Assembly: GCF_014653435.1 (NCBI RefSeq)
Contig: NZ_BNAO01000005.1
Coordinates: forward strand, 92,920-156,919
DNA length: 64,000 nucleotides
Source of the DNA: Alishewanella longhuensis
GTDB lineage: Bacteria; Pseudomonadota; Gammaproteobacteria; Enterobacterales; Alteromonadaceae
Direction: 5' to 3'
The notes beneath the pieces are model-generated. The model worked only from the letters and a program-made list of their open reading frames with translations, did not search any database and had not been told where the DNA came from. Shown piece after piece: positions 43,902-57,070 of the stretch; the stretch's first letter is position 1; each line of letters begins with the position of its first letter. A program made the translations under genes and the position numbers.

Positions 43902-44630
43902 ATGCAAGAACGTCTTAACGCCACCAAAGCCGCCCGCCAGCTAGCTTTGCAATGCCAAAGTGCCGTATTCTCTACCCTATCCCATAAACTGCAAGGCGCG
44001 CCCTTTGGCTCAGTGTCGACCGTGATGCTGACCGATGAAGGCGACGTGATCTTTTATGTGTCAGACATTGCCCAGCATGCCCGCAATTTAGAACATGATA
44101 ACCGCTTAAGCATTACGCTTTATCATCAAGCCAGTGCTGGCGATCAAAATACCGAAGCGCGCTTAACCTTAAATGGTCATGCACAAAAGTTAAGCCATCA
44201 GCAAGCCGCAGACTATGAGGCGCGTTACTTTCGTTTATTTCCAGCGGCAGAAGCCTATAAACAGGCACATGATTTCTACTTTTGGAAAATGCCGGTGGAG
44301 CATATCCGTTTTATCGGTGGTTTTGGCGAGATTTTTTGGTTAACTCAGCAAGAGTGGCTGCAACCCGCACCAGCGTGGCAAACGCATGATGAACTGTCGA
44401 TGATCGTGCATATGAATGATGACCATGCCGATGCCTGTGCCTTAATTGCGGCGCAGCACAGTGGGCAAGCAGGTGCCGCAACTATGGTCACAGTGTACCC
44501 CGATGGCTGTCACTTTATGCAGGCAGAGCGCCTGTGTTTCGTACCTTTTGTTACGCCTTGCGTTAATGCTCAAGAGGTACGTAAAGCCTTGGTGCAGTTG
44601 ACCCAGCAAGCCAGAAAAGCGGCGGCGTAA
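43902..44630 (+). CDS. hugZ: Heme utilization protein HugZ (pyridoxamine-phosphate-oxidase-like fold)
   Basis: This 242-residue protein has an N-terminal FMN-binding split-barrel domain (about 15-150, FSTLSHKLQGAPFGSVSTVM...VIFYVSDIAQHARNL) and a C-terminal DUF2470-like heme-binding domain (SMIVHMNDDHADACALIAAQH). HugZ/HutZ proteins bind and degrade or store heme after import. Its place 28 bp after hmuV with a TAGGAG ribosome site fits iron recovery from imported heme. Confidence 0.9.
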   Translation: MQERLNATKAARQLALQCQSAVFSTLSHKLQGAPFGSVSTVMLTDEGDVIFYVSDIAQHARNLEHDNRLSITLYHQASAGDQNTEARLTLNGHAQKLSHQQAADYEARYFRLFPAAEAYKQAHDFYFWKMPVEHIRFIGGFGEIFWLTQQEWLQPAPAWQTHDELSMIVHMNDDHADACALIAAQHSGQAGAATMVTVYPDGCHFMQAERLCFVPFVTPCVNAQEVRKALVQLTQQARKAAA

Positions 44631-44650
44631 CTAGAAAGCAGCGGCAACAA

Positions 44651-44703
44651 ATCAAAGGATCAGGTTGGTTGATTCTGAAAATCAATGAACCTGGCCCTTT
44701 GAT
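44651..44703. terminator. Imperfect hairpin between hugZ and thiH
   Basis: A 24-bp arm (ATCAAAGGATCAGGTTGGTT...) and its inverse match in 20 of 24 positions with a 5-nt loop. The T-rich flank (CTTATTGATTTCTTTG) could aid termination of hugZ. The length and the CCCTTTGAT half resemble the repeat near 3903, so it may be a REP-like element used as a terminator. Confidence 0.6.
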
Positions 44704-44722
44704 CTTATTGATTTCTTTGATT

Positions 44723-45961
44723 TTAGTTACGGCAAAGACCGGCTTCCCAGTCTTTCCAGACGGGTTGTAAGCCGGCTTGTTGCATACTGCGGGCGACTTC
44801 GGTAACCGGACGTTGATCATCGGTACTGAATTGCTCCAGGCTTTGTTTTTCAGTGGCGTAGGCACCAGGGGACGTTTTTGAACCGGCGCTGATACTAGTA
44901 ATGGCTAAGGGAACAACGCTGTCACGAAACAGTGCCGATTCACGGGTCGATAGGCTAAGCTCCAGCTCTGGATCAAATAAGCGCCAAGCGCAAATTAGTT
45001 GTACCAGTTGTCGATCAGTGATGTGCTGTTGTGACGGCTGCTGTGATTGGTGTTGTTCCAAGATTTGCTCAGCAAGGCCCCCCGCGCAGGGGCGTAGCCG
45101 TGGAAACGCCATACTGTAACGGCTGCGCCAATAATGCTGCTGTAGAAAGCGCAAATGTAACGCCAAATAGATTGAGTCTAGCCGCCAGTCGCCTAATCCC
45201 AGTAAGGCGCCAAGACCAATTTTATCCACACCAGCCTGACCTAGCCGCTCGGGGGTGGCGAGGCGCCAGTCAAAGTCCATTTTTTTACCGCGTAAATGAT
45301 GCTGTGCATAACACACCCGATCATAGGTTTCCTGATAGACCAGTACACCATCTAAGCCATATTGCCGAAGCTCGGCGTAATCTTGGCTAGACAGCGGCTG
45401 TACTTCTAACAGCACATAACTAAAGTAACGCTTTACCACCGGCAGTACCTGTTTAAAGTATTCCTGCCCCACTTTTTTCTCATGCTCACCCGCCACCAAT
45501 AGCACCGTAGAAAAGCCCTGCGCTTTAATAGCCTGACATTCTTGCTCGACTTCTGCCAACGTCAGGGTGCGCCGTTTTAGCGCATTACTCATCGAAAAGC
45601 CGCAGTAGCTACAGTCATTGGCGCATAAATTGGATAAATACAGCGGAATATAAAACTGTAAGGCATGACCAAAGCGCTGCCGGGTTAGTTGCTGCGCCTG
45701 CGTGGCCATTTGCGCTAAAAAAGGCGCTGCAGCAGGCGAGATTAAGGCGGCGAAATCGTTAAGATCACGGCGGCTTTTAGCTAAGGCGCGGTTAACAGCG
45801 GCGGCATCTGCTTGCAGTATTTTCTGCTGCCAGTATGCGCTGTCTTGTTTTGCCAGTAGCTGGCTAAAACCGCTAGGCTCGAGCTGCAAAGGCTTGGCTT
45901 GCTGCTGGCTCATCGCTTCAGCGCGGCTTACCTTACTGTTTATTGCCACATTGTTACTCAT
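44723..45961 (-). CDS. thiH: 2-iminoacetate synthase ThiH
   Basis: This 412-residue radical-SAM tyrosine lyase makes dehydroglycine for the thiazole ring of thiamine. The 4Fe-4S/SAM motif is [10 protein letters not shown] (CxxxCxxC). Other landmarks are [22 protein letters not shown] and [21 protein letters not shown] with [11 protein letters not shown] at the end. Its ATG overlaps the thiG stop (ATGA). It is the last gene of the operon. Flavodoxin, its likely electron donor, is encoded at 19.7 kb. Confidence 0.94.
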   Translation of the reverse strand: MSNNVAINSKVSRAEAMSQQQAKPLQLEPSGFSQLLAKQDSAYWQQKILQADAAAVNRALAKSRRDLNDFAALISPAAAPFLAQMATQAQQLTRQRFGHALQFYIPLYLSNLCANDCSYCGFSMSNALKRRTLTLAEVEQECQAIKAQGFSTVLLVAGEHEKKVGQEYFKQVLPVVKRYFSYVLLEVQPLSSQDYAELRQYGLDGVLVYQETYDRVCYAQHHLRGKKMDFDWRLATPERLGQAGVDKIGLGALLGLGDWRLDSIYLALHLRFLQQHYWRSRYSMAFPRLRPCAGGLAEQILEQHQSQQPSQQHITDRQLVQLICAWRLFDPELELSLSTRESALFRDSVVPLAITSISAGSKTSPGAYATEKQSLEQFSTDDQRPVTEVARSMQQAGLQPVWKDWEAGLCRN

Positions 45962-46728
45962 AAGCTCTCCAAAAACGCCGTGAGCGGGCTACTGGCCACC
46001 GCCTGTTGCTGCCTTGTGGCCAGGCCCGCATAGTGTGCTAAGGCCCCGGCTTCGCAGGCCAGTTTGAAGGCTTTGGCCATGGCAATAGGATCGGCGGCGC
46101 TGGCAATCGCCGTATTGACCAGTACAGCACTGGCTCCTAGCTCCAGCGCTTCTGCGGCATGACTCGGCGCACCAATACCCGCATCGACAATCACCGGCAC
46201 CCGACTTTGCTCGATAATAATGCGTAAAAAATCACGGGTTTGCAGGCCCTGATTCGAGCCGATGGGCGCACCCAGCGGCATTACCGCTGCACAGCCGGCT
46301 TCTTCTAAACGTTTACATAACACCGGATCAGCGCCACAGTACGGCAATACCACAAAGCCTTTGGCCACCAACAACTCTGCGGCTTTCAGTGTTTCAATAG
46401 GATCAGGCAGTAAATAACGTGGATCGGGATGAATTTCTAATTTCAGCCAGTTAGTTTGCAGTGCTTCGCGTGCCAACTCAGCCACAAATACCGCTTCTTC
46501 GGCAGTGCGCGCACCCGAGGTATTAGGCAGTAGTTTTACGCCAAGCGCCGTCAGCACCGGTAAAATTTCATCCTGTTGTGCCACTAAATCGACCCGCCTA
46601 AGCGCCATCGTCACCAGCTCGGTGTCACTGGCCAGTAAACTTTGTTGCATCACGCTGGCACTTTGGAATTTGCCGGTGCCGGTCAGTAAGCGTGAAGTAA
46701 AGGTGTGTCCCGCAATCTGGTAGTACAT
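45958..46728 (-). CDS. thiG: Thiazole synthase ThiG
   Basis: This 256-residue TIM-barrel enzyme builds the thiazole phosphate from DXP, dehydroglycine and ThiS thiocarboxylate. The Schiff-base lysine lies in [47 protein letters not shown]-like sequence is in the C-terminal part. A longer frame runs through thiS, but ATG at 46728 ([10 protein letters not shown]) fits the family and follows the thiS stop by 2 bp. It is translationally linked to thiS and thiH. Confidence 0.94.
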   Translation of the reverse strand: MYYQIAGHTFTSRLLTGTGKFQSASVMQQSLLASDTELVTMALRRVDLVAQQDEILPVLTALGVKLLPNTSGARTAEEAVFVAELAREALQTNWLKLEIHPDPRYLLPDPIETLKAAELLVAKGFVVLPYCGADPVLCKRLEEAGCAAVMPLGAPIGSNQGLQTRDFLRIIIEQSRVPVIVDAGIGAPSHAAEALELGASAVLVNTAIASAADPIAMAKAFKLACEAGALAHYAGLATRQQQAVASSPLTAFLESL

Positions 46729-46730
46729 GC

Positions 46731-46931
46731 TTAGCCTCCCGCTATAGCCATAAAAAGCTGGATCGTATCGCCATCTTTTAGCGGCTGAATGTCCCAACGA
46801 CTGCGTGGGATCACCTGTTGGTTAATTGCTACCGCGATCCCTGCTCGTAATTGTTGCTGACTGGCTAAAAACGTCGCCAGTGTCGTTGGGCTAACAAGCT
46901 GATAAGGCTGTTGATTAAATTGGATCTGCAT
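46731..46931 (-). CDS. thiS: Sulfur carrier protein ThiS
   Basis: This 66-residue ubiquitin-like protein ends in the required GG (AIAGG), which ThiF adenylates and sulfurates. ATG at 46931 (MQIQFNQQ) is chosen over upstream starts, which would read through the repeat element at 46956-47098. GAGAAC precedes it. It lies directly ahead of thiG. Confidence 0.92.
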   Translation of the reverse strand: MQIQFNQQPYQLVSPTTLATFLASQQQLRAGIAVAINQQVIPRSRWDIQPLKDGDTIQLFMAIAGG

Positions 46932-46955
46932 ATTGTTCTCATTCTGTAAAAGGTT

Positions 46956-47098
46956 TATACCCTTCATCCTTGAAGATACGAGGGTGTTGGCAGCCTTCAC
47001 TTACTTAAGCGTCAGTCCGACTCAGTCACATAGTATGCTATGCTCCTGGGGATGCGTTGAATTGCCGCCTACCCGTATCTTCAATGATTTTGGGTATA
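46956..47098. repeat. TATACCC-type inverted-repeat element between thiF and thiS
   Basis: The outer arms read TATACCC...TTGAAGATACG and, inverted, TATACCCAAAATCATTGAAGATACG (47074-47098). They match well apart from seven positions after TATACCC. The inside includes CATAGTATGCTATG and GTTGGCAGCC/GGCGGC parts seen in dispersed repeats of Shewanella and relatives. It fills most of the 220-bp gap between thiF and thiS. It is related in its ends to the element at 18256-18342 but longer. Confidence 0.8.
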
Positions 47099-47151
47099 GC
47101 CTTGGTTTAATCCGCGCTAATGCTGTAAATTGAGTGACTCTGCTTTACTGG

Positions 47152-47918
47152 CTACTGATTACTAGCGGCTAAGCCCGAGTTAAGCGTACAAACCGGGCAA
47201 GCCGGATCCTGTTGCAGCTGTAACTGACTACTTTGGCCATGCAGGCCATCAAAACAGTGCAAGCGACCAAAGGGCATATCGCCTATTTGCAACAGCAGCT
47301 TAAGTGCCATCAGCGCCTGCTGACAGGCAATAGCACCAACCATTGGCCCTAAAATGCCGCTGTTTAAACAGCTGGGGCTGTCTTGCCAGTCAGGGTATAA
47401 ACATTGATAGCAGCCTTGCCCCTGCCAGGGTTTTAGCGCCAATAGCTGCCCTTGCCAGCCGCTAGCCGCGCCGCTAATCAGTGGTACCTGCCGTAAATAA
47501 CACGCCTGATTAATGGCTAAGCGGCTACTGGTGTTGTCAGTGCAATCCAACACCAGATTGACCTCAGGTAACAGCGCCAGCAGATCAGGCAAGCTTAAGC
47601 GACGAGCCAGGCTGGTAATGACAATATCCGGGTTTTGTGCCTGTAAGCGCGCTTTCGCGCAATCAACTTTAAGCTGCCCCACCTCTGCGCTGCTGTACAA
47701 TAACTGCCGAGGTAAATTGCTTACACTTACCCGATCATCATCGGCTAGCAGCAGGTGGCCAACCCCCGCCCCCGCTAAATAGGATGCCACCACCGTGCCC
47801 AACCCTCCTAAGCCAACAATCAGCACCTTGGCCTTAAGTAATTGCCGCTGCTGCGCTTCCGTGACTTCAGGTAACAGCAGCTGCGCGCTGTAGCGCAGTT
47901 GCTGGGCGGGCGTTAGAT

Positions 47919-47925
<7 letters not shown>
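47152..47925 (-). CDS. thiF: ThiS adenylyltransferase ThiF
   Basis: This 257-residue E1-like enzyme adenylates the C-terminus of ThiS. The ATP loop is [23 protein letters not shown], with [16 protein letters not shown] and [16 protein letters not shown] following. Zinc-binding pairs are CYQC and CPVC. Its start overlaps the thiDE stop by 7 bp. MoeB is the closest alternative, but the operon position makes ThiF most likely. Confidence 0.92.
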
Positions 47926-51567
<3,642 letters not shown>

Positions 51568-51615
51568 CTATTGCGTTATCATTCGCCAATCGTTTGCTGT
51601 GTTCAGGCAGCTACC

Positions 51616-51651
51616 CAAAAACCAGCAACGCTGCCATAACGGCCAGTTGCT
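51616..51651 (-). terminator. Attenuator hairpin between THI box and thiC
   Basis: On the minus strand AGCAAC-TG-GCC-GTTAT-GGC-AGC-GTTGCT forms a nested hairpin and is followed by GGTTTTTGG. It lies 25 nt after the riboswitch aptamer and 155 nt before the thiC start, so it may be the expression platform that stops transcription when TPP is bound. Confidence 0.6.
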
Positions 51652-51676
51652 AACTTTAAGATATCACTTAACCACT

Positions 51677-51770
51677 ACTTGTTCCCTTCGCAGGTATTAG
51701 CCTGATCAGGTTCAACGGATCCCGCACAGCGGTCTCAGCATTAGAGATAGACTCCCTAAGGCACTCCGAC
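51677..51770 (-). ncRNA. TPP riboswitch (THI element)
   Basis: On the minus strand the conserved pieces are in order: GGAGTGCCTTAGGGAG, CTGAGA, CGTTGAACCTGATCAGG, CTAATACCTGCGAAGGGAA. They make the pyrimidine- and pyrophosphate-sensing helices of the TPP aptamer. It lies about 220 nt before thiC. The promoter should lie around 51775-51830, where I see AT-rich sequence but no clear boxes. The gap 51460-51932 holds otherwise only the attenuator. Confidence 0.95.
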
Positions 51771-51932
51771 AAGATATAACTATTAAATCATAGTTGTAAC
51801 GTAAATTACCTTTTTATAAAACCACAGATTGATTGAAAAGAAAAGTAAGCTTTAGAAAATTCATCTAAACACAGCATCACCATAAGCTTAGTCGTCATCA
51901 CTTATTCCAAGCTATGCGTTAAGTTACGCCGC

Positions 51933-54635
51933 TTAAACCGGTTGCTCACTTAAATAAATTAATAAGTCGGCTAAGGCCATAGGCCTGGCGTAGTAATAGC
52001 CCTGAACCCTGTCGCACCCCAATTCTTGGCACAGCTTTGCCATCTCAGGCGTTTCAACACCTTCAATCACCACTGTTTTGCCAATCTGCTTACAAGTACT
52101 CACCATCATCTCTACAATTTTCCGCTGTTTCTCATCGTTTTGCAGATCTTGCGTGAAAGAGCGATCTAACTTTATGCTATCCGCTGGCAGGCGGTATAAA
52201 TACGATAAACTGGAGTATCCGGTACCAAAATCGTCTAATGCCAATAAACACCCAAGCTGTTTTATCCGCTCAGGTAACAAGAAAGCATTACTTTGCCCCT
52301 CAAGCAATGCACTTTCGGTGAGTTCAACACAGATCCGCTGTGGTGCTATGGCAAACCTTGCTAAAGCTTGCTCAAGAAAGCTCACATAATCGTATCGCCG
52401 TAATTGTTGTGACGACACGTTTATAGCCGCGCTAAGACCCGCCAATTGCGGTTGCTCTGCTAAATCACGAAGTACGATTTCCGTAACTTGTTCGCCTAAC
52501 TGAATAATTTGCCCAGTTTGCTCCGCAATGGGAATAAACTCCGCTGGCGATACAAAGCGTCCCTGATCATGCCAACGCACTAAGCTTTCTATCGCGACTA
52601 CCCGACCAGAAATAAAATCGATTATCGGTTGATAAAACACCTGCAATTGCTTTACATCCAAGGCGGCTTGCAAGCGATTGCGAATGGCCATAATGCTACG
52701 ATAATCTTCAGCCATCGCTTGCTGATAAAAACGAAAGGTGTTACCACCAGCTTGCTTGGCGTAACTCATGGCGACATCAGCTAGCTGAGTTAATAACTGT
52801 GAACTTTTGCCAGCTTGCGTATTAATCACAATACCAATACTGGCCGTCAAATAAACATTAAAACCTGTTGTTGAGCTGGGGCCAGCAATACTTTTCAATA
52901 ACTGTTGAGCTAAACGCTCGGCATCTGTCGCATGACAAGCCGGGAGATAAACTAAAAATTCATCTCCACTAAAGCGAGCTAATAACGTCTGTTCGCCCAC
53001 CAACACCCGGATCCGGCTGGCAATTTCGGTGAGCAATTTATCACCAACATCATGACCGAAACTATCGTTTATCGGTTTAAAGCCATCCAAATCGATAAAA
53101 ATCATCGCCTCGGGCAAAGCATCAGCCAGCGGCACCGCAACCTCTGTCGCCTGGTAAAAGGCATCACGGCGTAACAAGCCGGTAATATCATCAAATTTTG
53201 CCAAACTCACTAGCTTAGCTTTCTCCCGCCGTAATTGTCGGGTACGATCTGCCGCCAACACAAAAGTACAACAAAATACCAAGGCAACCCAAAGCACCAC
53301 CTGATGTAAACGAGACCTTGCCTGGAGCGAACTAATGTCACTGACAAATACGTAAAATGATCTGCCATTCCACTGCTGAGCATTAGGCAAAACCTTAAAA
53401 TGATAACGATAACGCTGAATTAATTCAGCTAAAGTAGCACGGTAATAAGAGTGTGCATCTGCCGATAGCAATACATCCGGTAAGGCTTCCAGGTAAATTT
53501 TCAGCTGAGCACCGTTGTGTGCATCTTCGGTAATTAACGCCTGTTGCAAATTAATCAAAATAAGCACAACTTGAGCGCTGGACTCGGGAAGGGGCACATA
53601 AAGCTTAAGCATCAAAAACGGCTGACTCGTATTAAGCGAGGCACCGTTAGTGGCTATATTAAACTCAGAGTCAGGTTGTTTTAACCAGTTTAATAACGCC
53701 GGGCTATTTAATAACCCCTGCTGGTAAAATAGCTCTGCGTTACCTGTGGTCAAGGCAGGCTTAAACGCCGTGTCATAAACAATGGCACCATGGATAAGAT
53801 TATAGGCGTTAGTTAAATCAGTTAAATCTGCCGCCATAAACGCCAAACGCTGATGCAGCTCAACTCTTTGCCAGCGGGCATTGGCTCTACTAAATAAACT
53901 TTCTGAAAACTGTAACTGGGTCTCTACCTGATTAACCACGCGCTGCGTTTTCTGCTCGGCAATATGTGTTTCATACCGAATATCATACAGTGTCAGCGCA
54001 AACCAAACTCCGTAACCTGCCTGAAACATTACTATAGCGATAAAAGTGCTGCGGGTCAGCGCACCGTTGGCCGTAAGGGAAAAATGCTGGCGCAACCCCA
54101 GGGCAAGGCCACCCATTAATAACATCACTGGAATGAGCGATGAGCTAAAGGGGGTTTGTGCCGAGGTTGGTAATATCGGCAACCATAAACAGAGTTGCAG
54201 AAAAACGCCATAACCAAAGACTATTGCTGCCAAAATTTGCCAAAGATAGCGGCTTGCCTTACTGGATAAGGGTAATAATAACGCAGCGGCCGCCATCGTT
54301 AACAGCCCCACTAATACCGACAAGGGGATACCGCTTAACTCATGCTGGTTCGCCACTCCAGTGATACTAAGTTTTACCGCTAAAACAAACAGCAGTAATC
54401 CACTAGCCCACCTTAACTTATGCCACTGAAAAACCACAGCGGAGAAACCAATGCTTATCAGGGCACAAATTAGTACCAGTGTTAATGATAAGATTGGCAG
54501 CATCAATTTGCTTAAAAAAATCTGCTCGGCAATACCCAGCAGTGCCACAATAATAAAAAAGCCAGCTACTAGCAGATAAAATGCCAACGCTGCCGAACGG
54601 CTTATACTATCTTGGATTTTCCAAGTATCAGACAC
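51933..54635 (-). CDS. Membrane GGDEF/EAL protein (c-di-GMP turnover)
   Basis: This 900-residue protein has several N-terminal transmembrane helices (about 15-225) and a periplasmic sensor region (about 230-445) closed by another helix. A GGDEF domain (about 465-620) has the motif RFSGDEF, a variant often active in other cyclases. A C-terminal EAL domain (about 640-890) has IESLVRW (ExLxR kept, middle Ala as Ser) and DDFGTGYSSL. Both halves look potentially active. It begins with GTG after AAGG. It is not clearly linked to its neighbours thiC and rnb. Confidence 0.9.
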   Translation of the reverse strand: MSDTWKIQDSISRSAALAFYLLVAGFFIIVALLGIAEQIFLSKLMLPILSLTLVLICALISIGFSAVVFQWHKLRWASGLLLFVLAVKLSITGVANQHELSGIPLSVLVGLLTMAAAALLLPLSSKASRYLWQILAAIVFGYGVFLQLCLWLPILPTSAQTPFSSSLIPVMLLMGGLALGLRQHFSLTANGALTRSTFIAIVMFQAGYGVWFALTLYDIRYETHIAEQKTQRVVNQVETQLQFSESLFSRANARWQRVELHQRLAFMAADLTDLTNAYNLIHGAIVYDTAFKPALTTGNAELFYQQGLLNSPALLNWLKQPDSEFNIATNGASLNTSQPFLMLKLYVPLPESSAQVVLILINLQQALITEDAHNGAQLKIYLEALPDVLLSADAHSYYRATLAELIQRYRYHFKVLPNAQQWNGRSFYVFVSDISSLQARSRLHQVVLWVALVFCCTFVLAADRTRQLRREKAKLVSLAKFDDITGLLRRDAFYQATEVAVPLADALPEAMIFIDLDGFKPINDSFGHDVGDKLLTEIASRIRVLVGEQTLLARFSGDEFLVYLPACHATDAERLAQQLLKSIAGPSSTTGFNVYLTASIGIVINTQAGKSSQLLTQLADVAMSYAKQAGGNTFRFYQQAMAEDYRSIMAIRNRLQAALDVKQLQVFYQPIIDFISGRVVAIESLVRWHDQGRFVSPAEFIPIAEQTGQIIQLGEQVTEIVLRDLAEQPQLAGLSAAINVSSQQLRRYDYVSFLEQALARFAIAPQRICVELTESALLEGQSNAFLLPERIKQLGCLLALDDFGTGYSSLSYLYRLPADSIKLDRSFTQDLQNDEKQRKIVEMMVSTCKQIGKTVVIEGVETPEMAKLCQELGCDRVQGYYYARPMALADLLIYLSEQPV

Positions 54636-54993
54636 CCTTACACCTTATATTGGTTTGCGTTATCCAAGCGTTTTAGCGCAATACCTCTGCTAAAACCTAT
54701 TTTTATGCACTGTTCGCTTTAAAAACCAGGTCCCGCTGCCAGCCTAAAACGAAAGTTCTTCGAGCCAGCTAACTATCGTCAGCATTATTAATCTACAGTT
54801 AACAAATCATTCTGCAAACTAATTTTTTAATAATCTCGCGATGTTACCTGTAGCAACAGCTGTTTCGCAATCGCAAATGCTGATTATTTGTATTTTATTA
54901 TTCGCAACTGGTTAACCTGGATACTTTCACTTTGCTTGGCTTAAGCGCCCTAACCCCGTATAGTGACGCCGTGAATTTCTCAGGTACTAAGAT
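54636..54993. other. Divergent intergenic region between GGDEF/EAL gene and rnb
   Basis: In 358 bp I see no gene. It must hold both promoters. AACAGCTGTT (54855-54864) is a short palindrome, and TATAGT (about 54959) could be a -10 element for rnb. Neither is strong. Confidence 0.4.
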
Positions 54994-56952
54994 ATGCTGC
55001 AAAACAATCCTCTACTGGCGCAACTTAAACAGCAATTGCGCGAATCGCTACCCACTAAAGAAGGCGTGGTCCGAGCCACTGCCAAGAGCTTTGGCTTTCT
55101 CGAAATAAGCGATAAAGAAAGTATTTTTATTGCACCGCCGCAAATGAAAAAAGTGCTGCATGGCGATAAAATCAGCGCAGTAATCAATACCATTGACGAT
55201 AAAAGTCAGGCCGAACCGCAAACGCTTTTAGAAGCAGCATTAAAGCAATTTGTGGGGCGGGTAAAACGTCATAAGAACAAGCTACAAGTCGTGCCCGATC
55301 ATCCCCAGATGCGCGATGCGTTAAAAGCCGTTATGGCCGATGAGTTAGTCGATAAAGCCTTGCAGGATGGTGATTGGGTATTAGCCAGTTTAAGCCAGCA
55401 CGCCTTACGTGATGAGCAATTTTTAGTGACTGTTACCGAGCTTATTGCCAAAGCAGACGATCCAGAAGCACCTTGGTGGGTGGTTTTAGCACGCCATAAA
55501 CTGGCTAAGGCAGCGCCTGTAGCTGATAGTAGCTGGACGTTGCTTGATACGCAGACGCGTGGTGATCTTACTCAGCTACCGTTTTTTACCATTGACAGTG
55601 AAAGCACTCAGGATATGGACGATGCGATTAGCATTAGCAGTACGGCTACAGGCTGGCAGCTACTGGTGGCTGTGGCCGATCCTGATGCCTATATTGCCGC
55701 AGGCTCTGAGCTGGACAACCTAGCTAAAGCACGCGCCTTTACCACTTATTTACCAGGTCGCAATGTTCCCATGTTGCCACGCGATCTTGCCGATGAGCTT
55801 TGTTCATTGCACCCTGAGCAGCGACGCCCCGCACTTTGTGCCCAACTGACTATTGGTACCGACGGCAGCCTACAAGGCGAGGCTGAGTTCAGTTTGGCAT
55901 GGATCTGCTCTAAAGCGCGCTTTAGCTACAATCAGGTATCTGACTTTCTGGAACAAAAGAGCGATTGGCAACCACCAAGCGAGCTAATGGCTAAACAGCT
56001 AACAGAACTTGCCGCTATGGCCAAAGCACGACAGAACTGGCGCCAGCAGCATGCCATAGTATTTCAGGATAAACCCGACTATCGCTTTGAGTTAGACAAC
56101 GGCAAAGTGGTGGCCATCCACGCCGAATATCGCCGTATTGCCAATCAAATGGTAGAAGAGGCCATGATTGCTGCCAACCTGGCTTGTGGCCAATATTTAG
56201 CAAACCAGCTTGGCTTTGGACTGTTTAACACCCATAGTGGTTTTGACGTCAGCAAATTAAATGCATTGAATGAACTACTGGCCAAATTTACCAGCCCGGT
56301 AGTACCGGAGCAACTCAGTACCCTACAGGGCTACTGCCAACTGCGTCGTTGGCTGCAACAGCAACCGACAGCTTATCTGGAAATTCGTCTCAGACGCTTT
56401 CAATCTTATGCGGCAATCAGTATTAAGCCAGAAGCTCACTTCGGTATGGGTCTACCGCAGTATGCTACCTGGACCTCGCCCATCCGCAAATATGGGGATT
56501 TGGTTAACCAACGTTTAATTAAAGCTGTTTTAGCCCAGCAAACCCCTGAGCCATTGGCCGAGAGTTTAACGCAGCATCTCGCTGAGCAACGCAAAACCCA
56601 ACGTAAAGCCGAACGAGATATTGCTGATTGGCTGTATGGTCATTATCTTGTCCAGTTCGCTGGCAGCGAGCAAACCTTTAGCGGCGAGATTATGGATATT
56701 AATCGCGCAGGCATGCGCGTCAGGCTGTTAGAAAATGGCGCTACCGGTTTTATCCCCATGAGTGTAATTAGCTCAGAGAGCCTGCCGCTTACCGCCAACT
56801 GGGAGGAAGGTCGCTGTTATCAGGCCGAAACCAGTGTCTATGAACTGGGTCAGCAGCTACAGGTGCAAATTGACAGCATTGATCCGGAAAATCAAAGTAT
56901 TAGCTTAAAAATAGCCAGCATACCAAGTCCTTCGGAACATACACCGCTCTAG
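54994..56952 (+). CDS. rnb: Exoribonuclease II
   Basis: This 652-residue 3'-5' exoribonuclease degrades mRNA processively. The N-terminal cold-shock domains (about 15-150; FGFLEISDKESIFIAPPQMKKVLHGDK) lead to the RNB catalytic domain (about 185-520) with the metal ligands in FTIDSESTQDMDDAISI. The C-terminal S1 domain is at about 560-640. The start MLQNNPLLAQLKQQL matches E. coli RNase II. It is monocistronic. Confidence 0.96.
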   Translation: MLQNNPLLAQLKQQLRESLPTKEGVVRATAKSFGFLEISDKESIFIAPPQMKKVLHGDKISAVINTIDDKSQAEPQTLLEAALKQFVGRVKRHKNKLQVVPDHPQMRDALKAVMADELVDKALQDGDWVLASLSQHALRDEQFLVTVTELIAKADDPEAPWWVVLARHKLAKAAPVADSSWTLLDTQTRGDLTQLPFFTIDSESTQDMDDAISISSTATGWQLLVAVADPDAYIAAGSELDNLAKARAFTTYLPGRNVPMLPRDLADELCSLHPEQRRPALCAQLTIGTDGSLQGEAEFSLAWICSKARFSYNQVSDFLEQKSDWQPPSELMAKQLTELAAMAKARQNWRQQHAIVFQDKPDYRFELDNGKVVAIHAEYRRIANQMVEEAMIAANLACGQYLANQLGFGLFNTHSGFDVSKLNALNELLAKFTSPVVPEQLSTLQGYCQLRRWLQQQPTAYLEIRLRRFQSYAAISIKPEAHFGMGLPQYATWTSPIRKYGDLVNQRLIKAVLAQQTPEPLAESLTQHLAEQRKTQRKAERDIADWLYGHYLVQFAGSEQTFSGEIMDINRAGMRVRLLENGATGFIPMSVISSESLPLTANWEEGRCYQAETSVYELGQQLQVQIDSIDPENQSISLKIASIPSPSEHTPL

Positions 56953-56979
56953 GCTAAATAACAGCCTATTATGCGAACA

Positions 56980-57011
56980 GTCACTACCTCTGTGATCGCT
57001 GAGGTAGTGAC
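56980..57011 (+). terminator. 11-bp perfect stem-loop after rnb
   Basis: GTCACTACCTC and GAGGTAGTGAC enclose a 10-nt loop, 28 bp beyond the rnb stop. A T-run is missing, so it could be an mRNA-stabilising hairpin or a weak terminator. It directly abuts the Pho-box-like site. A smaller hairpin AGGCT-AAATAAC-AGCCT precedes it. Confidence 0.5.
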
Positions 57012-57028
57012 TATCACAAAATTGTCAT
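57011..57028. promoter_or_regulatory. Pho-box-like site upstream of the glycerophosphodiesterase gene
   Basis: CTATCAC-AAAA-TTGTCAT matches the Pho box (two CTGTCAY repeats, 4-bp A/T spacer, 11-bp period) with one mismatch in each repeat. A further CTCTCAT follows three bases later. It lies 43 bp before the ATG at 57071. Confidence 0.6.
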
Positions 57029-57070
57029 CTACTCTCATTAAACTAAAATTTTTTGTTAATTGATGATCTC

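Noticed and set aside
44651-44703. Transposon end between hugZ and thiH
   Set aside because: No transposase gene or target duplication is visible. The sequence is better read as a hairpin terminator or REP-like repeat.
46955-47098. A small gene or tRNA-like structure in the thiF-thiS gap
   Set aside because: The short open frames in this gap have no ribosome site or family likeness, and the inverted repeat explains the structure. No tRNA cloverleaf could be drawn.
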